Positions 8,585-17,544 of a stretch of DNA of 64,000 nucleotides are shown here, piece by piece; the stretch's first letter is position 1, and each line of letters starts with the position of its first letter. The stretch is from an uncultured Bacteroides sp. (lineage in GTDB: Bacteria > Bacteroidota > Bacteroidia > Bacteroidales > Bacteroidaceae). The DNA is taken from NCBI GenBank assembly GCA_947038155.1, contig CAMQVH010000009.1, forward strand, positions 1 through 64,000. Reading direction: 5' to 3'. The notes under the pieces are model-generated. The model made no database searches. It saw only the letters and a list, made by a program, of their open reading frames with translations, and had not been told where the DNA came from. Both the position numbers and the translations under genes were made by a program.

Positions 8585-10909
8585 ATGAAACAACTCCTAA
8601 AATTAACAGGATGTGTGGCACTGGCAGGACTGATGAGCTCTTGTGACTCGGTACAAGAAGAAGCCAATTATCAGATTATCCCATTGCCACAAGAAATTGT
8701 AACATCGCAAGTAAACCCCTTTATTTTGAAAAGCGGTGTGAAAATCCTTTATCCGGAAGGAAATGAGAAGATGCAGCGTAATGCGCAATTTTTGGCTGAT
8801 TATCTGAAGACTGCAACCGGAAAAGACTTTTCGATTGAAGCCGGAACTGAAGGTAAAAATGCTATAGTGCTGGCGTTAGGCTCAGAAGTAGAAAACCCTG
8901 AATCTTATCAGTTGAAAGTCACCGATCAAGGTGTCACGATAACTGCCCCTACAGAAGCCGGAGTTTTCTATGGTATTCAGACTTTGCGTAAATCATTGCC
9001 TATTGCTTTGGGTGCTGATGTAGCATTGCCTGCTGTTGAAATTAAGGATGCTCCTCGTTTCGGTTATCGTGGTGCACATTTCGATGTTAGCCGTCATTTC
9101 TTCACAATTGATGAAGTGAAGACTTATATTGATATGCTGGCTTTGCACAACATGAACCGTTTGCACTGGCATATCACTGACGACCAGGGATGGCGTCTGG
9201 AAATCAAGAAATATCCGAAGTTGACGGAAATAGGTTCTCAAAGATCGGGAACGGTCATCGGACGTAACTCCGGTGAATATGACAATACACCCTATGGTGG
9301 ATTCTATACACAGGAACAGGCTAAGGAAATTGTAGATTATGCCGCAGAACGTTATATCACTGTTGTTCCTGAGATCGACCTTCCGGGACACATGCTGGCT
9401 GCCCTTGCCGCTTATCCGGAATTGGGTTGTACCGGTGGACCGTATGAAGTTTGGAGACAATGGGGAGTGGCCGATGATGTACTTTGTGCTGGCAACGATC
9501 AGGTTCTGAAATTCCTGGAAGATGTATATGGTGAATTGATTGAAATCTTCCCTTCAGAGTATATCCATGTAGGTGGTGACGAATGTCCGAAGGTAAGATG
9601 GGAGAAATGTCCGAAATGTCAGGCACGTATCAAAGCGTTAGGCTTGAAATCGGATAAGAATCATACTAAGGAAGAACGTTTGCAGAGTTTTGTTATCAAT
9701 CATATAGAGAAGTTCCTGAATGATCACGGACGTCAGATTATCGGTTGGGATGAGATTCTCGAAGGCGGACTTGCTCCTAATGCAACAGTTATGTCATGGC
9801 GTGGCGAAAGTGGAGGTATTGAAGCTGCCAAGCAGAAACATGATGTGATCATGACCCCGAACACTTATCTGTATTTTGATTATTATCAGGCTAAAGATAC
9901 TGAGAATGAACCTTTCGGTATCGGAGGTTATTTGCCGATGGAAAGAGTGTACAGCTATGAGCCGATGCCGGCTTCCCTTACTCCGGAAGAACAGCAGTAT
10001 ATAAAAGGTGTACAGGCCAATCTCTGGACAGAGTATATTGCTACTTTCTCTCATGCTCAATATATGGTCTTGCCTCGTTGGGCTGCTTTGTGTGAAGTCC
10101 AGTGGTCAACACCTAATAAGAAGAACTACGAAGATTTCTTGTCTCGTCTTCCACGACTGATTAAGTGGTATGATGCAGAAGGATATAATTATGCAAAGCA
10201 CGTATTTGATGTAAAAGCAGAATTTACTCCGAATCCGGCTGATGGTACTTTAGACATTACACTTACTACAATTGATAATGCACCAATCCACTACACGCTA
10301 GATGGTACAGAGCCGACGAGTACTTCTCCCGTTTATGATGGTGCTTTGAAGATTAAGGAAAATGCAGACTTCTCGGCTATAGCTATTCGCCCTACTGGCA
10401 ATAGTCGTGTCGTTTCTGAGAAAATCGATTTCAGTAAATCAAGCATGAAGCCGATTGTTGCTAATCAGCCGGTGAATAAACAATATGAGTTCAAAGGTGT
10501 CTCTACGTTGGTAGATGGCTTGAAAGGAAATGGTAACTATAAAACCGGACGCTGGATTGCATTTAGAGGAAATGATATGGATGTGACTATTGATCTCAAA
10601 CAACCAACAGAGATTTCAAGCGTTGCCATTTCTACTTGCGTAGAGAAGGGAGATTGGGTTTTTGATACAAGAGGACTCTCTGTAGAAGTTTCAGAAGACG
10701 GCACAAACTTCACGAAAGTGGCATCTGAAGCTTATCCTGCAATGAAGAAAACTGATAAAAATGGTGTTTATGACCATAAACTAACATTTACACCTGTAAC
10801 TGCACAATATGTGAAAGTTATAGCTTCACCCGAGAAAAGTATTCCGGAATGGCATGGTGGTAAGGGGTATCCAGGCTTTTTATTTGTAGACGAAATTACA
10901 ATTAATTAA
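8585..10909 (+). CDS. Beta-N-acetylhexosaminidase lipoprotein (GH20) with C-terminal binding domains
   Basis: A 774-residue lipoprotein: the lipobox Leu-Met-Ser-Ser-Cys sits at the end of the signal sequence. A GH20b domain (about 30-150) precedes the GH20 barrel (about 155-510), with HWHITDDQGWRLE and the catalytic pair D332-E333 in HVGGDECPK. The conserved GWDEILEGG and SWRGE segments are present, so the active site is canonical, in contrast to the gene at 1772. Residues about 540-610 look like a chitobiase C-terminal module, and the last 150 residues resemble an F5/8-type C (discoidin-like) carbohydrate-binding domain ending VDEITIN. It should release GlcNAc or GalNAc from non-reducing ends at the cell surface or in the periplasm. 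Its stop overlaps the next start by one base (TAATG). Confidence 0.93.
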   Translation: MKQLLKLTGCVALAGLMSSCDSVQEEANYQIIPLPQEIVTSQVNPFILKSGVKILYPEGNEKMQRNAQFLADYLKTATGKDFSIEAGTEGKNAIVLALGSEVENPESYQLKVTDQGVTITAPTEAGVFYGIQTLRKSLPIALGADVALPAVEIKDAPRFGYRGAHFDVSRHFFTIDEVKTYIDMLALHNMNRLHWHITDDQGWRLEIKKYPKLTEIGSQRSGTVIGRNSGEYDNTPYGGFYTQEQAKEIVDYAAERYITVVPEIDLPGHMLAALAAYPELGCTGGPYEVWRQWGVADDVLCAGNDQVLKFLEDVYGELIEIFPSEYIHVGGDECPKVRWEKCPKCQARIKALGLKSDKNHTKEERLQSFVINHIEKFLNDHGRQIIGWDEILEGGLAPNATVMSWRGESGGIEAAKQKHDVIMTPNTYLYFDYYQAKDTENEPFGIGGYLPMERVYSYEPMPASLTPEEQQYIKGVQANLWTEYIATFSHAQYMVLPRWAALCEVQWSTPNKKNYEDFLSRLPRLIKWYDAEGYNYAKHVFDVKAEFTPNPADGTLDITLTTIDNAPIHYTLDGTEPTSTSPVYDGALKIKENADFSAIAIRPTGNSRVVSEKIDFSKSSMKPIVANQPVNKQYEFKGVSTLVDGLKGNGNYKTGRWIAFRGNDMDVTIDLKQPTEISSVAISTCVEKGDWVFDTRGLSVEVSEDGTNFTKVASEAYPAMKKTDKNGVYDHKLTFTPVTAQYVKVIASPEKSIPEWHGGKGYPGFLFVDEITIN

Positions 10910-12984
10910 TGAATATAAGAAAGAGATACACTAAAGTTTGTCTTTTCTTATGGGTAATCGGGATGTGTCTTTGTACACATCCCATAAATGCACAGTCCGT
11001 AATTCCTGTTCCCTTAAAGATGGAACAGGGTACGGGCTCTTTTTTACTCTCTGAAAAAACAAAGCTTTATACAAACTTACAAGGAGAAGAAGCTATTCTT
11101 CTGGGCAACTATCTGAAAACTGCATTACCTGTACAATTTAAGGAAGGGAAAAAGAAAGATAAACAGAATGTCTTGTCTTTATTGATAACAGAAAAGAAGC
11201 CTCAGTTGGTGTCACCGGAAAGTTATATTTTATCCGTTACTCCTGAACATATTCTGATTCAGGCTTTTTCCGGTGCTGGGTTGTTTTATGGGATTCAGAC
11301 ACTGTTGCAATTATCTCAGCCTTTGGGCACGGGCTATTCTATAGCTTCTGTTGAAGTACAGGATACCCCTCGTTTTGCTTATCGTGGGATGATGCTGGAT
11401 GTCTCCCGTCACTTCTTCTCTAAAGAATTTGTGAAGAAACAGATAGACGCATTGGCATTTTATAAACTAAACCGTTTGCATTTGCATTTGACGGATGCGG
11501 CAGGATGGAGACTTGAAATAAAGAAATATCCTTTATTGACGGAATTTGCTGCCTGGCGTACAGATGCAAACTGGAAGAAGTGGTGGAATGGCGGACGGAA
11601 ATATCTTCGTTTTGATGAGCCCGGTGCTTCCGGTGGTTATTATACTCAGGATGACATGAAGGAGATTATTGCATATGCGCAGCAGCATTATATCACAATC
11701 ATTCCTGAAATCGAGATGCCTGCCCATTCAGAAGAAGTATTGGCTGCTTATCCACAACTCTCCTGTTCGGGTGAACCTTATAAAAACGCAGATTTTTGTG
11801 TTGGAAATGAAGAAACATTCACTTTCTTAGAAAATGTGCTTACTGAAGTAATGGAGCTTTTTCCATCGGAATATATTCATGTAGGAGGCGATGAGGCTGG
11901 TAAAGCGGCTTGGAAGACTTGTCCGAAATGTCAGAAAAGGATGCAGGATGAACATCTTTCTGATGTAGACGAACTACAAAGCTATCTGATTCATCGTATT
12001 GAACTGTTTCTGAATGCACATGGACGTAAGTTGCTGGGTTGGGATGAAATTCTTCAGGGTGGTCTGGCTCCTAATGCTACTGTAATGTCATGGCGTGGCG
12101 AAGAGGGAGGTATTGCTGCTGTCCGTTCCGGTCATCAGGCAGTTATGACTCCCGGTCAATATTGTTATTTGGATAGTTATCAGGATGCTCCGTATTCTCA
12201 GCCGGAAGCTATCGGAGGATATTTGCCATTGGAGAAGGTTTATTCATATAATCCGGTCTCAGATTCTTTAACTGTAGAACAGGCAAAACTTGTTTATGGT
12301 GTGCAGGCAAATCTATGGGCAGAATATATCCCCACTCCGGAGCATATGGAATATATGATTTATCCTCGTATCCTTGCTTTGGCAGAAGTGGCTTGGTCGA
12401 CTCCCGAACGTAAATCATGGACAGACTTTCATAATCGTGCATTGAAAGCAGTTGATGATTTGCAAGCGAAAGGATATCATACTTTTGATCTTAAAAATGA
12501 GATAGGAAGTCGTCCGGAGTCTTTGAAGCCGATAAGTCATCTGGCTGTGGGGAAGAAGGCCATTTATAATGCTCCGTATAGTTCTCACTATCCTGCGCAG
12601 GGAAATACAGCTCTTACTGATGGTATTCGTGGCGACTGGACTTATGGAGATGGTTCCTGGCAAGGTTTTATCGATAAAAAGCGATTGGATGTTACCATTG
12701 ATATGGGTACGGAAACTGCTGTCCATTCTGTTTCTGCCGATTTTATGCAAGTAGTAGGAGCAGAGGTCTTTTTGCCCGAGTCTGTCACTATTTCCATTTC
12801 TGATGATGGAACCAACTTCACAGAACTGAAACAATATACTTCCAAAGTAAATAAAGAAGAAGCTATTAAGTTTATTAGTGTTTCATGGGAAGGCAGTGCT
12901 GAAGGACGGTATATACGTTATCAGGCTCGTGCCGGAGAAGAGTTTGGCGGATGGATATTTACGGATGAAATAGTAGTGAAATAA
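10909..12984 (+). CDS. Beta-N-acetylhexosaminidase (GH20)
   Basis: A 691-residue secreted paralogue of the preceding enzyme, with a signal peptide ending near THPINAQ. It has a GH20b domain, a GH20 barrel with LHLTDAAGWRLEIKK, the catalytic pair D328-E329 in HVGGDEAGK, GWDEILQGG and SWRGE. The C-terminal 140 residues form a discoidin-like domain ending IFTDEIVVK. Compared with the upstream paralogue it lacks the chitobiase-type module and has a different loop after the first motif (HLTDAAG rather than HITDDQG), so linkage preference may differ. It begins inside the previous stop codon and is followed after 15 bases by the beta-galactosidase, so the three are very probably one transcript. Confidence 0.93.
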   Translation: MNIRKRYTKVCLFLWVIGMCLCTHPINAQSVIPVPLKMEQGTGSFLLSEKTKLYTNLQGEEAILLGNYLKTALPVQFKEGKKKDKQNVLSLLITEKKPQLVSPESYILSVTPEHILIQAFSGAGLFYGIQTLLQLSQPLGTGYSIASVEVQDTPRFAYRGMMLDVSRHFFSKEFVKKQIDALAFYKLNRLHLHLTDAAGWRLEIKKYPLLTEFAAWRTDANWKKWWNGGRKYLRFDEPGASGGYYTQDDMKEIIAYAQQHYITIIPEIEMPAHSEEVLAAYPQLSCSGEPYKNADFCVGNEETFTFLENVLTEVMELFPSEYIHVGGDEAGKAAWKTCPKCQKRMQDEHLSDVDELQSYLIHRIELFLNAHGRKLLGWDEILQGGLAPNATVMSWRGEEGGIAAVRSGHQAVMTPGQYCYLDSYQDAPYSQPEAIGGYLPLEKVYSYNPVSDSLTVEQAKLVYGVQANLWAEYIPTPEHMEYMIYPRILALAEVAWSTPERKSWTDFHNRALKAVDDLQAKGYHTFDLKNEIGSRPESLKPISHLAVGKKAIYNAPYSSHYPAQGNTALTDGIRGDWTYGDGSWQGFIDKKRLDVTIDMGTETAVHSVSADFMQVVGAEVFLPESVTISISDDGTNFTELKQYTSKVNKEEAIKFISVSWEGSAEGRYIRYQARAGEEFGGWIFTDEIVVK

Positions 12985-12999
12985 TCAGATGTATAATTT

Positions 13000-15519
13000 A
13001 TGACTCTAAATATTAGATATTTATTAGGAATAGCCGTCCTTTTTTCTTTCTCTGTGATCAGTGCACAGGTACGAACCTCGTATACTTTTGAGAAAGGATG
13101 GAAATTTACACGTGAAGATAATGCTGATTTTATTCGGCCCGACTATAATGATATCAAGTGGCAATCTGTGGTAGTACCCCATGACTGGGCTATTTATGGA
13201 CCTTTTGGTATAGATAATGACAGGCAATTGACAGCCATTGCACAAGACGGACAAAAAGAAGCGATGGAACATGCCGGACGTACAGGTGGTCTTCCTTTCG
13301 TCGGAGTGGGTTGGTATCGGCTGAATTTTGATGCTCCCTCTTTTGCCAAAGGGAAAAAGGCTACATTGATCTTTGACGGAGCTATGAGCCATGCTCGTGT
13401 GTATGTTAACGGTCAGGAGGCGGGTTATTGGCCCTATGGATACAATACCTTTTATCTGGATGTAACTCCCTATCTGAAAGAGGGGACAAAGAATACTTTA
13501 GCTGTTCGTCTGGAGAATGAGACAGAATCTTCCCGTTGGTATCCGGGAGCCGGACTTTACAGAAATGTACATCTGGTAGTAACGGAAGATGCTCATATTC
13601 CGACATGGGGTACACAGTTGACTACTCCGGTAGTGAAGGATGATTATGCGAAAGTGAATATAAAAACGACTTTGGTCGTACCTTCCGGAAAACAGTTTGA
13701 TGCATACCGTATAGTGACTGAACTTAAAGATAAGGATGGAAAAGTGATAACTACTGATGAAAAACAAGGTTCCCGTTTTGATGATAATATCTTCAGTCAG
13801 GAACTTGTTGTTAGTCGTCCGGCTTTATGGAGCCCGGAAACTCCTGTTCTTTATCAGGCTGTCTCTAAAGTCTATGAAGGCAATATACTGAAGGATGAAT
13901 ATACAACATCTTTCGGTATTCGTACTATTGAGGTCATTCCCAATAAGGGCTTTTTCTTAAATGGAAAGAGAACTTCATTCAAAGGCGTATGCAATCATCA
14001 TGATCTCGGCCCCTTGGGAGGCGCTGTGAATGATGCTGCTATTCGTCGTCAGATTCGTATTTTGAAAGATATGGGTTGTAATGCGATTCGTACTTCTCAT
14101 AATATGCCTGCTCCTGAGTTAATCAGAGCTTGTGATGAGATGGGAATGATGGTGATGGCGGAATCGTTTGATGAATGGAAGGCTATGAAGGTTAAGAACG
14201 GCTATCGTCATGTTTTTGACGAATGGGCAGTAAAGGATTTGACGAACTTGTTACGTCATTATCGTAATAATCCGAGTGTGGTGATGTGGTGCATCGGAAA
14301 TGAGGTTCCCGAACAATGGGATGGAAATAAAGGACCTAAGATGTCTTATTTTCTACAGGAACTTTGTCATCGTGAAGATCCGACACGTCCTGTCACACAG
14401 GGGATGGATGCACCGGATGCTGTGGTCAATAATAATATGGCGGCAGTAATGGATATTGCGGGATTTAATTATAGACCACATAAATATCAGGAGAATTATA
14501 AAAAACTTCCTCAACAGATAGTCTTGGGTAGTGAGACGGCTTCTACGGTTAGTTCCCGTGGAGTATATAAATTCCCTGTTACCCGCCAATGGATGAAGAA
14601 ATATGACGATCACCAGTCTTCCTCTTATGATGTGGAGTCTTGTTCATGGTCCAATCTGCCTGAAGATGATTTTATTCAACATGAGGACTTGCCTTATTGT
14701 ATAGGAGAGTTTGTTTGGACAGGATTCGATTATCTGGGTGAACCGACTCCCTATTATACAGATTGGCCCAGTCATTCTTCACTGTTTGGAATTATCGATT
14801 TAGCAGGGCTGCCCAAAGACCGTTATTATCTCTATCGCAGTCACTGGAATAAAGAACAGGAAACACTTCACATTCTTCCTCACTGGAATTGGGAAGGACG
14901 CGAGGGAGAGATAACTCCTGTCTTTGTATATACCAACTATCCTTCAGCCGAATTATTCATCAACGGAAAGAGCCAAGGGAAACGTACCAAAGACCTTTCT
15001 GTAACCATTGATAATAGTGCTGACTCTGTTTCCATCATGAACTTGAAACGTCAGAGCCGTTACCGCCTGATGTGGATGGATACAAAATATGAGCCAGGCA
15101 CGGTGAAAGTCGTGGCTTATAATGCTGACGGGAAAGCTGTAGCTGAAAAAGAACTCCATACAGCCGGTAAACCGGATCATATTGAATTGGTAGCTGATCG
15201 TAATGTAATCAAGGCGGATGGAAAAGATCTATCTTTTGTGACAGTGCGAGTGGTAGATAGAGACGGTAATTTGTGTCCGGATGCCTCACATGAAATCAGT
15301 TTCAAAGTGAAGGGAGAGGGTAGTTACCGTGCAGGAGCTAATGGTAATGCAGCTTCCTTGGAATCTTTCCAGCATCCGAAGATGAAAGTCTTCAGCGGTA
15401 TGATGACTGCTATTGTATCTTCGAAAGAGCAACCGGGCAAGATAACCCTTGAAGCTACGGGCAAAGGCTTGAAAAAAGGAACTTTGATCATTGAAAGCCG
15501 TCAGGAAGCTAAGAAGTAA
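13000..15519 (+). CDS. Beta-galactosidase (GH2)
   Basis: An 839-residue secreted GH2 enzyme (signal peptide ending SVISAQ). The jelly roll (about 25-190), immunoglobulin-like domain (about 195-300) and barrel (about 305-600) are followed by extra C-terminal beta domains, including an Ig-like segment around 715-835. The acid/base is Glu435 in WCIGNEVPEQ and the nucleophile is Glu570 in CIGEFVWTGFDY. GH2 proteins of this size in Bacteroides are mostly beta-galactosidases; a beta-glucuronidase or related activity cannot be excluded from sequence alone. In this cluster it would remove the galactose uncovered by the sialidase and expose HexNAc for the GH20 enzymes. It is the last gene before a terminator. 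Confidence 0.9.
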   Translation: MTLNIRYLLGIAVLFSFSVISAQVRTSYTFEKGWKFTREDNADFIRPDYNDIKWQSVVVPHDWAIYGPFGIDNDRQLTAIAQDGQKEAMEHAGRTGGLPFVGVGWYRLNFDAPSFAKGKKATLIFDGAMSHARVYVNGQEAGYWPYGYNTFYLDVTPYLKEGTKNTLAVRLENETESSRWYPGAGLYRNVHLVVTEDAHIPTWGTQLTTPVVKDDYAKVNIKTTLVVPSGKQFDAYRIVTELKDKDGKVITTDEKQGSRFDDNIFSQELVVSRPALWSPETPVLYQAVSKVYEGNILKDEYTTSFGIRTIEVIPNKGFFLNGKRTSFKGVCNHHDLGPLGGAVNDAAIRRQIRILKDMGCNAIRTSHNMPAPELIRACDEMGMMVMAESFDEWKAMKVKNGYRHVFDEWAVKDLTNLLRHYRNNPSVVMWCIGNEVPEQWDGNKGPKMSYFLQELCHREDPTRPVTQGMDAPDAVVNNNMAAVMDIAGFNYRPHKYQENYKKLPQQIVLGSETASTVSSRGVYKFPVTRQWMKKYDDHQSSSYDVESCSWSNLPEDDFIQHEDLPYCIGEFVWTGFDYLGEPTPYYTDWPSHSSLFGIIDLAGLPKDRYYLYRSHWNKEQETLHILPHWNWEGREGEITPVFVYTNYPSAELFINGKSQGKRTKDLSVTIDNSADSVSIMNLKRQSRYRLMWMDTKYEPGTVKVVAYNADGKAVAEKELHTAGKPDHIELVADRNVIKADGKDLSFVTVRVVDRDGNLCPDASHEISFKVKGEGSYRAGANGNAASLESFQHPKMKVFSGMMTAIVSSKEQPGKITLEATGKGLKKGTLIIESRQEAKK

Positions 15520-15545
15520 GAAATATCGTTGTAATATATGTAATT

Positions 15546-15585
15546 CCTCTAAGTGTTTCATTGCGATACACTTAGAGGGATTTTT
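15546..15585 (+). terminator. Rho-independent terminator closing the glycosidase operon
   Basis: A perfect 11-base-pair stem, CCTCTAAGTGT (15546-15556) with ACACTTAGAGG (15568-15578), has an 11-base loop and is followed by GATTTTTG. It lies 27 bases after the beta-galactosidase stop. Confidence 0.9.
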
Positions 15586-15662
15586 GTTTAAGCAGGCAGG
15601 AGTTTAACATCTTTGCAGGCAAAATAAAAGCTGTAAAAGTATGTTCTTTTATTAAATTGTAT

Positions 15663-15670
15663 TACTTTTG
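15663..15670 (+). promoter_or_regulatory. Probable promoter of the capsule operon
   Basis: TACTTTTG fits the TAnnTTTG -7 box in the 327-base gene-free stretch between the glycosidase terminator and upxY. A leader of roughly 170 bases would result. No pair of inverted repeats flanks the box, so nothing suggests the invertible promoter known for many other Bacteroides capsule loci. Confidence 0.5.
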
Positions 15671-15754
15671 CATCGTTTTAGTACTGTATCCGTTTCTCTA
15701 TGAACCTTGGTTCTTATATGGAGATAAGATAAAAAGGCTAAATCCTTAAGAGAT

Positions 15755-15811
15755 GCGCTACTGCTTCATAAATGGATTTCATTTGTGAAAGTCAGGGCGC
15801 TTTTGTCTTTT
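15755..15811 (+). terminator. Terminator-like hairpin (candidate attenuator) in the upxY leader
   Basis: The inner stem TTCATAAATG (15765-15774) pairs with CATTTGTGAA (15780-15789) around a five-base loop, with one G-U pair. It extends outward through CTGC/GTCAG to GCGC (15755-15758) against GCGC (15797-15800), with small bulges. TTTTGTCTTTT follows directly. Such a structure upstream of upxY fits the known model in which UpxY-family proteins prevent termination in the capsule leader. That this hairpin is the target is inference. Confidence 0.6.
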
Positions 15812-15852
15812 AAGTAAGTGATGAAATAAAAAACAAGGGGTAATGGGTGATA

Positions 15853-16407
15853 ATGAATGATTTGGACAAAGAACGACAAACAGAGGGAAGGAAGGCATGG
15901 TATGCTGTACAAACCTTCTATTGTAAAGAAGAACATTTGGGGAAATATTTGGAAAAAAAAGGGGTAAATTATTTTATTCCGATGCGATATGTCGAGCATG
16001 AGACGCTTGATGGTAAAAAGCATCGGAAACTGACTCCAGCTGTACACAATCTGCTGTTTATCGAGAAAGAATTTACGGAAAAAGAACTATTAGAAAGGGT
16101 AAAAGATTGTACTATACCTTTTTTGCTTGTTCGTGACCGGAGTACACGGCGGTGTTATGAGATTCCAGACTGTGAGATGTTGGAATTCCGTGCCGTATGC
16201 GATCCTAATTATAAAGGAACTCTTTATGTCGATACAGTAACAGCAGAAGCCCGTCCCGGACAAGCAGTTCGGGTGATCCGTGGCCCGTTTGCCGGACTTG
16301 AAGGCAAACTTACGCAATACAAGAAGAGCTATTACGTGGTTGTTACGTTAGCTACTATCGGCGTCATGCTACATATTCCCAAGTGGTATTGCGAAAAAAT
16401 CAACTAA
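15853..16407 (+). CDS. upxY: UpxY-family capsule transcription antiterminator (NusG-like)
   Basis: A NusG paralogue dedicated to the capsule operon it heads. The NGN domain (about residues 12-110) includes KAWYAVQTFYCKEEHLGKYL, and a KOW motif follows near residues 135-165 (RPGQAVRVIRGPFAGLEGKL). The family lets RNA polymerase read through the untranslated leader of its own locus. The ATG at 15853 is preferred; a GTG two codons upstream (15847) is also in frame. Bacteroides capsule operons usually carry upxZ as second gene, encoding an inhibitor of heterologous UpxY proteins. Here the next gene is rmlA, so upxZ is absent from its usual place. Confidence 0.93.
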   Translation: MNDLDKERQTEGRKAWYAVQTFYCKEEHLGKYLEKKGVNYFIPMRYVEHETLDGKKHRKLTPAVHNLLFIEKEFTEKELLERVKDCTIPFLLVRDRSTRRCYEIPDCEMLEFRAVCDPNYKGTLYVDTVTAEARPGQAVRVIRGPFAGLEGKLTQYKKSYYVVVTLATIGVMLHIPKWYCEKIN

Positions 16408-16442
16408 TCATAACATTACGATCATCTGCTCAACACCTTGTT

Positions 16443-16482
16443 GTCGGACACTTCATGTCTGACCTTTAGAACTATTTTTTTT
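16443..16482 (+). other. Hairpin with delayed T-run after upxY
   Basis: GTCGGACA (16443-16450) pairs with TGTCTGAC (16456-16463) around a five-base loop, one pair being G-U. A run of eight T lies about 11 bases downstream. This is too far for a classical terminator but could act as a pause or processing site between upxY and rmlA. Confidence 0.4.
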
Positions 16483-16525
16483 AATCTCGGAAGGTAATCT
16501 ATTTTTTTAATAAAATATTCAATTT

Positions 16526-16559
16526 TTTGAGTGGAAGGATATATACCCTGCCACTCAAA
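16526..16559 (+). other. Inverted repeat in front of rmlA
   Basis: A perfect nine-base inverted repeat, TTTGAGTGG (16526-16534) and CCACTCAAA (16551-16559), with AGG/CCT pairing further inside the loop, ends 23 bases before the rmlA ATG. It lacks a T-run on its 3' side. It may be an RNA element controlling rmlA translation or an operator. Confidence 0.4.
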
Positions 16560-16582
16560 TCTTGAGTACTAATAACAAATCA

Positions 16583-17476
16583 ATGAAAGGAATTGTTTTA
16601 GCCGGTGGTTCAGGTACTCGTTTGTATCCGATCACAAAAGGAGTGAGCAAACAACTGCTCCCTATCTTTGATAAGCCAATGATTTATTATCCTATTTCGG
16701 TATTGATGTTGGCTGGTATACGTGAGATTCTGATAATTTCTACTCCTTATGATCTTCCGGGCTTTAAACGTCTTTTAGGAGATGGCTCTGATTATGGTGT
16801 ACGTTTTGAATATGCAGAGCAACCTTCTCCGGATGGATTGGCTCAAGCATTTATTATCGGAGAAGAATTTATCGGTAACGATTCTGTTTGTCTGGTACTA
16901 GGTGATAATATTTTCTATGGTCAGGGTTTCACCCGTATGCTGCAAGAAGCTGTGTATACTGCAGAAGAAGAGAATAAAGCTACTGTTTTTGGATACTGGG
17001 TTGCCGATCCTGAACGTTATGGTGTTGCTGAATTTGATAAAATGGGGAATGTTCTGAGTATAGAAGAAAAACCTATTCAGCCAAAATCTAATTATGCAGT
17101 AGTCGGTCTTTATTTCTATCCTAATAAAGTGGTGGAAGTAGCTAAAAATATCACACCATCTTCGCGTGGTGAATTAGAGATTACGACAGTGAATCAGCAA
17201 TTCCTGAATGATCAGGAACTTAAAGTGCAGCTACTTGGCCGTGGATTCGCTTGGTTGGATACAGGAACCCATGATTCTTTATCCGAAGCCAGTACTTTTA
17301 TTGAAGTTATAGAGAAACGTCAAGGCTTGAAAGTCGCTTGTTTAGAAGGTATTGCCTTACGTCATGGATGGATTACTGCTGATAAGATGCGTGAGCTGGC
17401 CAAGCCTATGCTGAAGAATCAGTATGGGCAATACTTGCTTAAAGTCATTAATGAATTAAAAATGAGTTGTTTATAA
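16583..17476 (+). CDS. rmlA: Glucose-1-phosphate thymidylyltransferase (RmlA)
   Basis: The enzyme makes dTDP-glucose from dTTP and glucose-1-phosphate, the first step towards dTDP-rhamnose and other dTDP-deoxysugars. From the ATG at 16583 it is 297 residues, the usual family length. It opens with [16 protein letters not shown], which holds the G-G-x-G-T-R-L nucleotide-binding loop; an in-frame TTG at 16562 only adds seven unlikely residues. [27 protein letters not shown] and [10 protein letters not shown] are all conserved. No intact rmlB, rmlC or rmlD follows; only a decayed rmlB fragment does. The remaining dTDP-sugar enzymes would have to come from elsewhere in the genome. Confidence 0.95.
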   Translation: MKGIVLAGGSGTRLYPITKGVSKQLLPIFDKPMIYYPISVLMLAGIREILIISTPYDLPGFKRLLGDGSDYGVRFEYAEQPSPDGLAQAFIIGEEFIGNDSVCLVLGDNIFYGQGFTRMLQEAVYTAEEENKATVFGYWVADPERYGVAEFDKMGNVLSIEEKPIQPKSNYAVVGLYFYPNKVVEVAKNITPSSRGELEITTVNQQFLNDQELKVQLLGRGFAWLDTGTHDSLSEASTFIEVIEKRQGLKVACLEGIALRHGWITADKMRELAKPMLKNQYGQYLLKVINELKMSCL

Positions 17477-17544
17477 CCTATAATTGTTCTGATAAGCATA
17501 ATTAAAATAATTATATAGATGCAAACTTCAGTTTTAATGATTAA

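Noticed and set aside
15590..15760. Invertible capsule promoter
   Set aside because: No inverted repeat pair flanks the TACTTTTG box, and no recombinase gene is near; the only strong inverted structure is the leader hairpin downstream.
16562..16582. TTG start for rmlA giving a 304-residue protein
   Set aside because: The seven extra residues lie beside an inverted repeat and the family begins at the ATG at 16583 (MKGIVLAGG).
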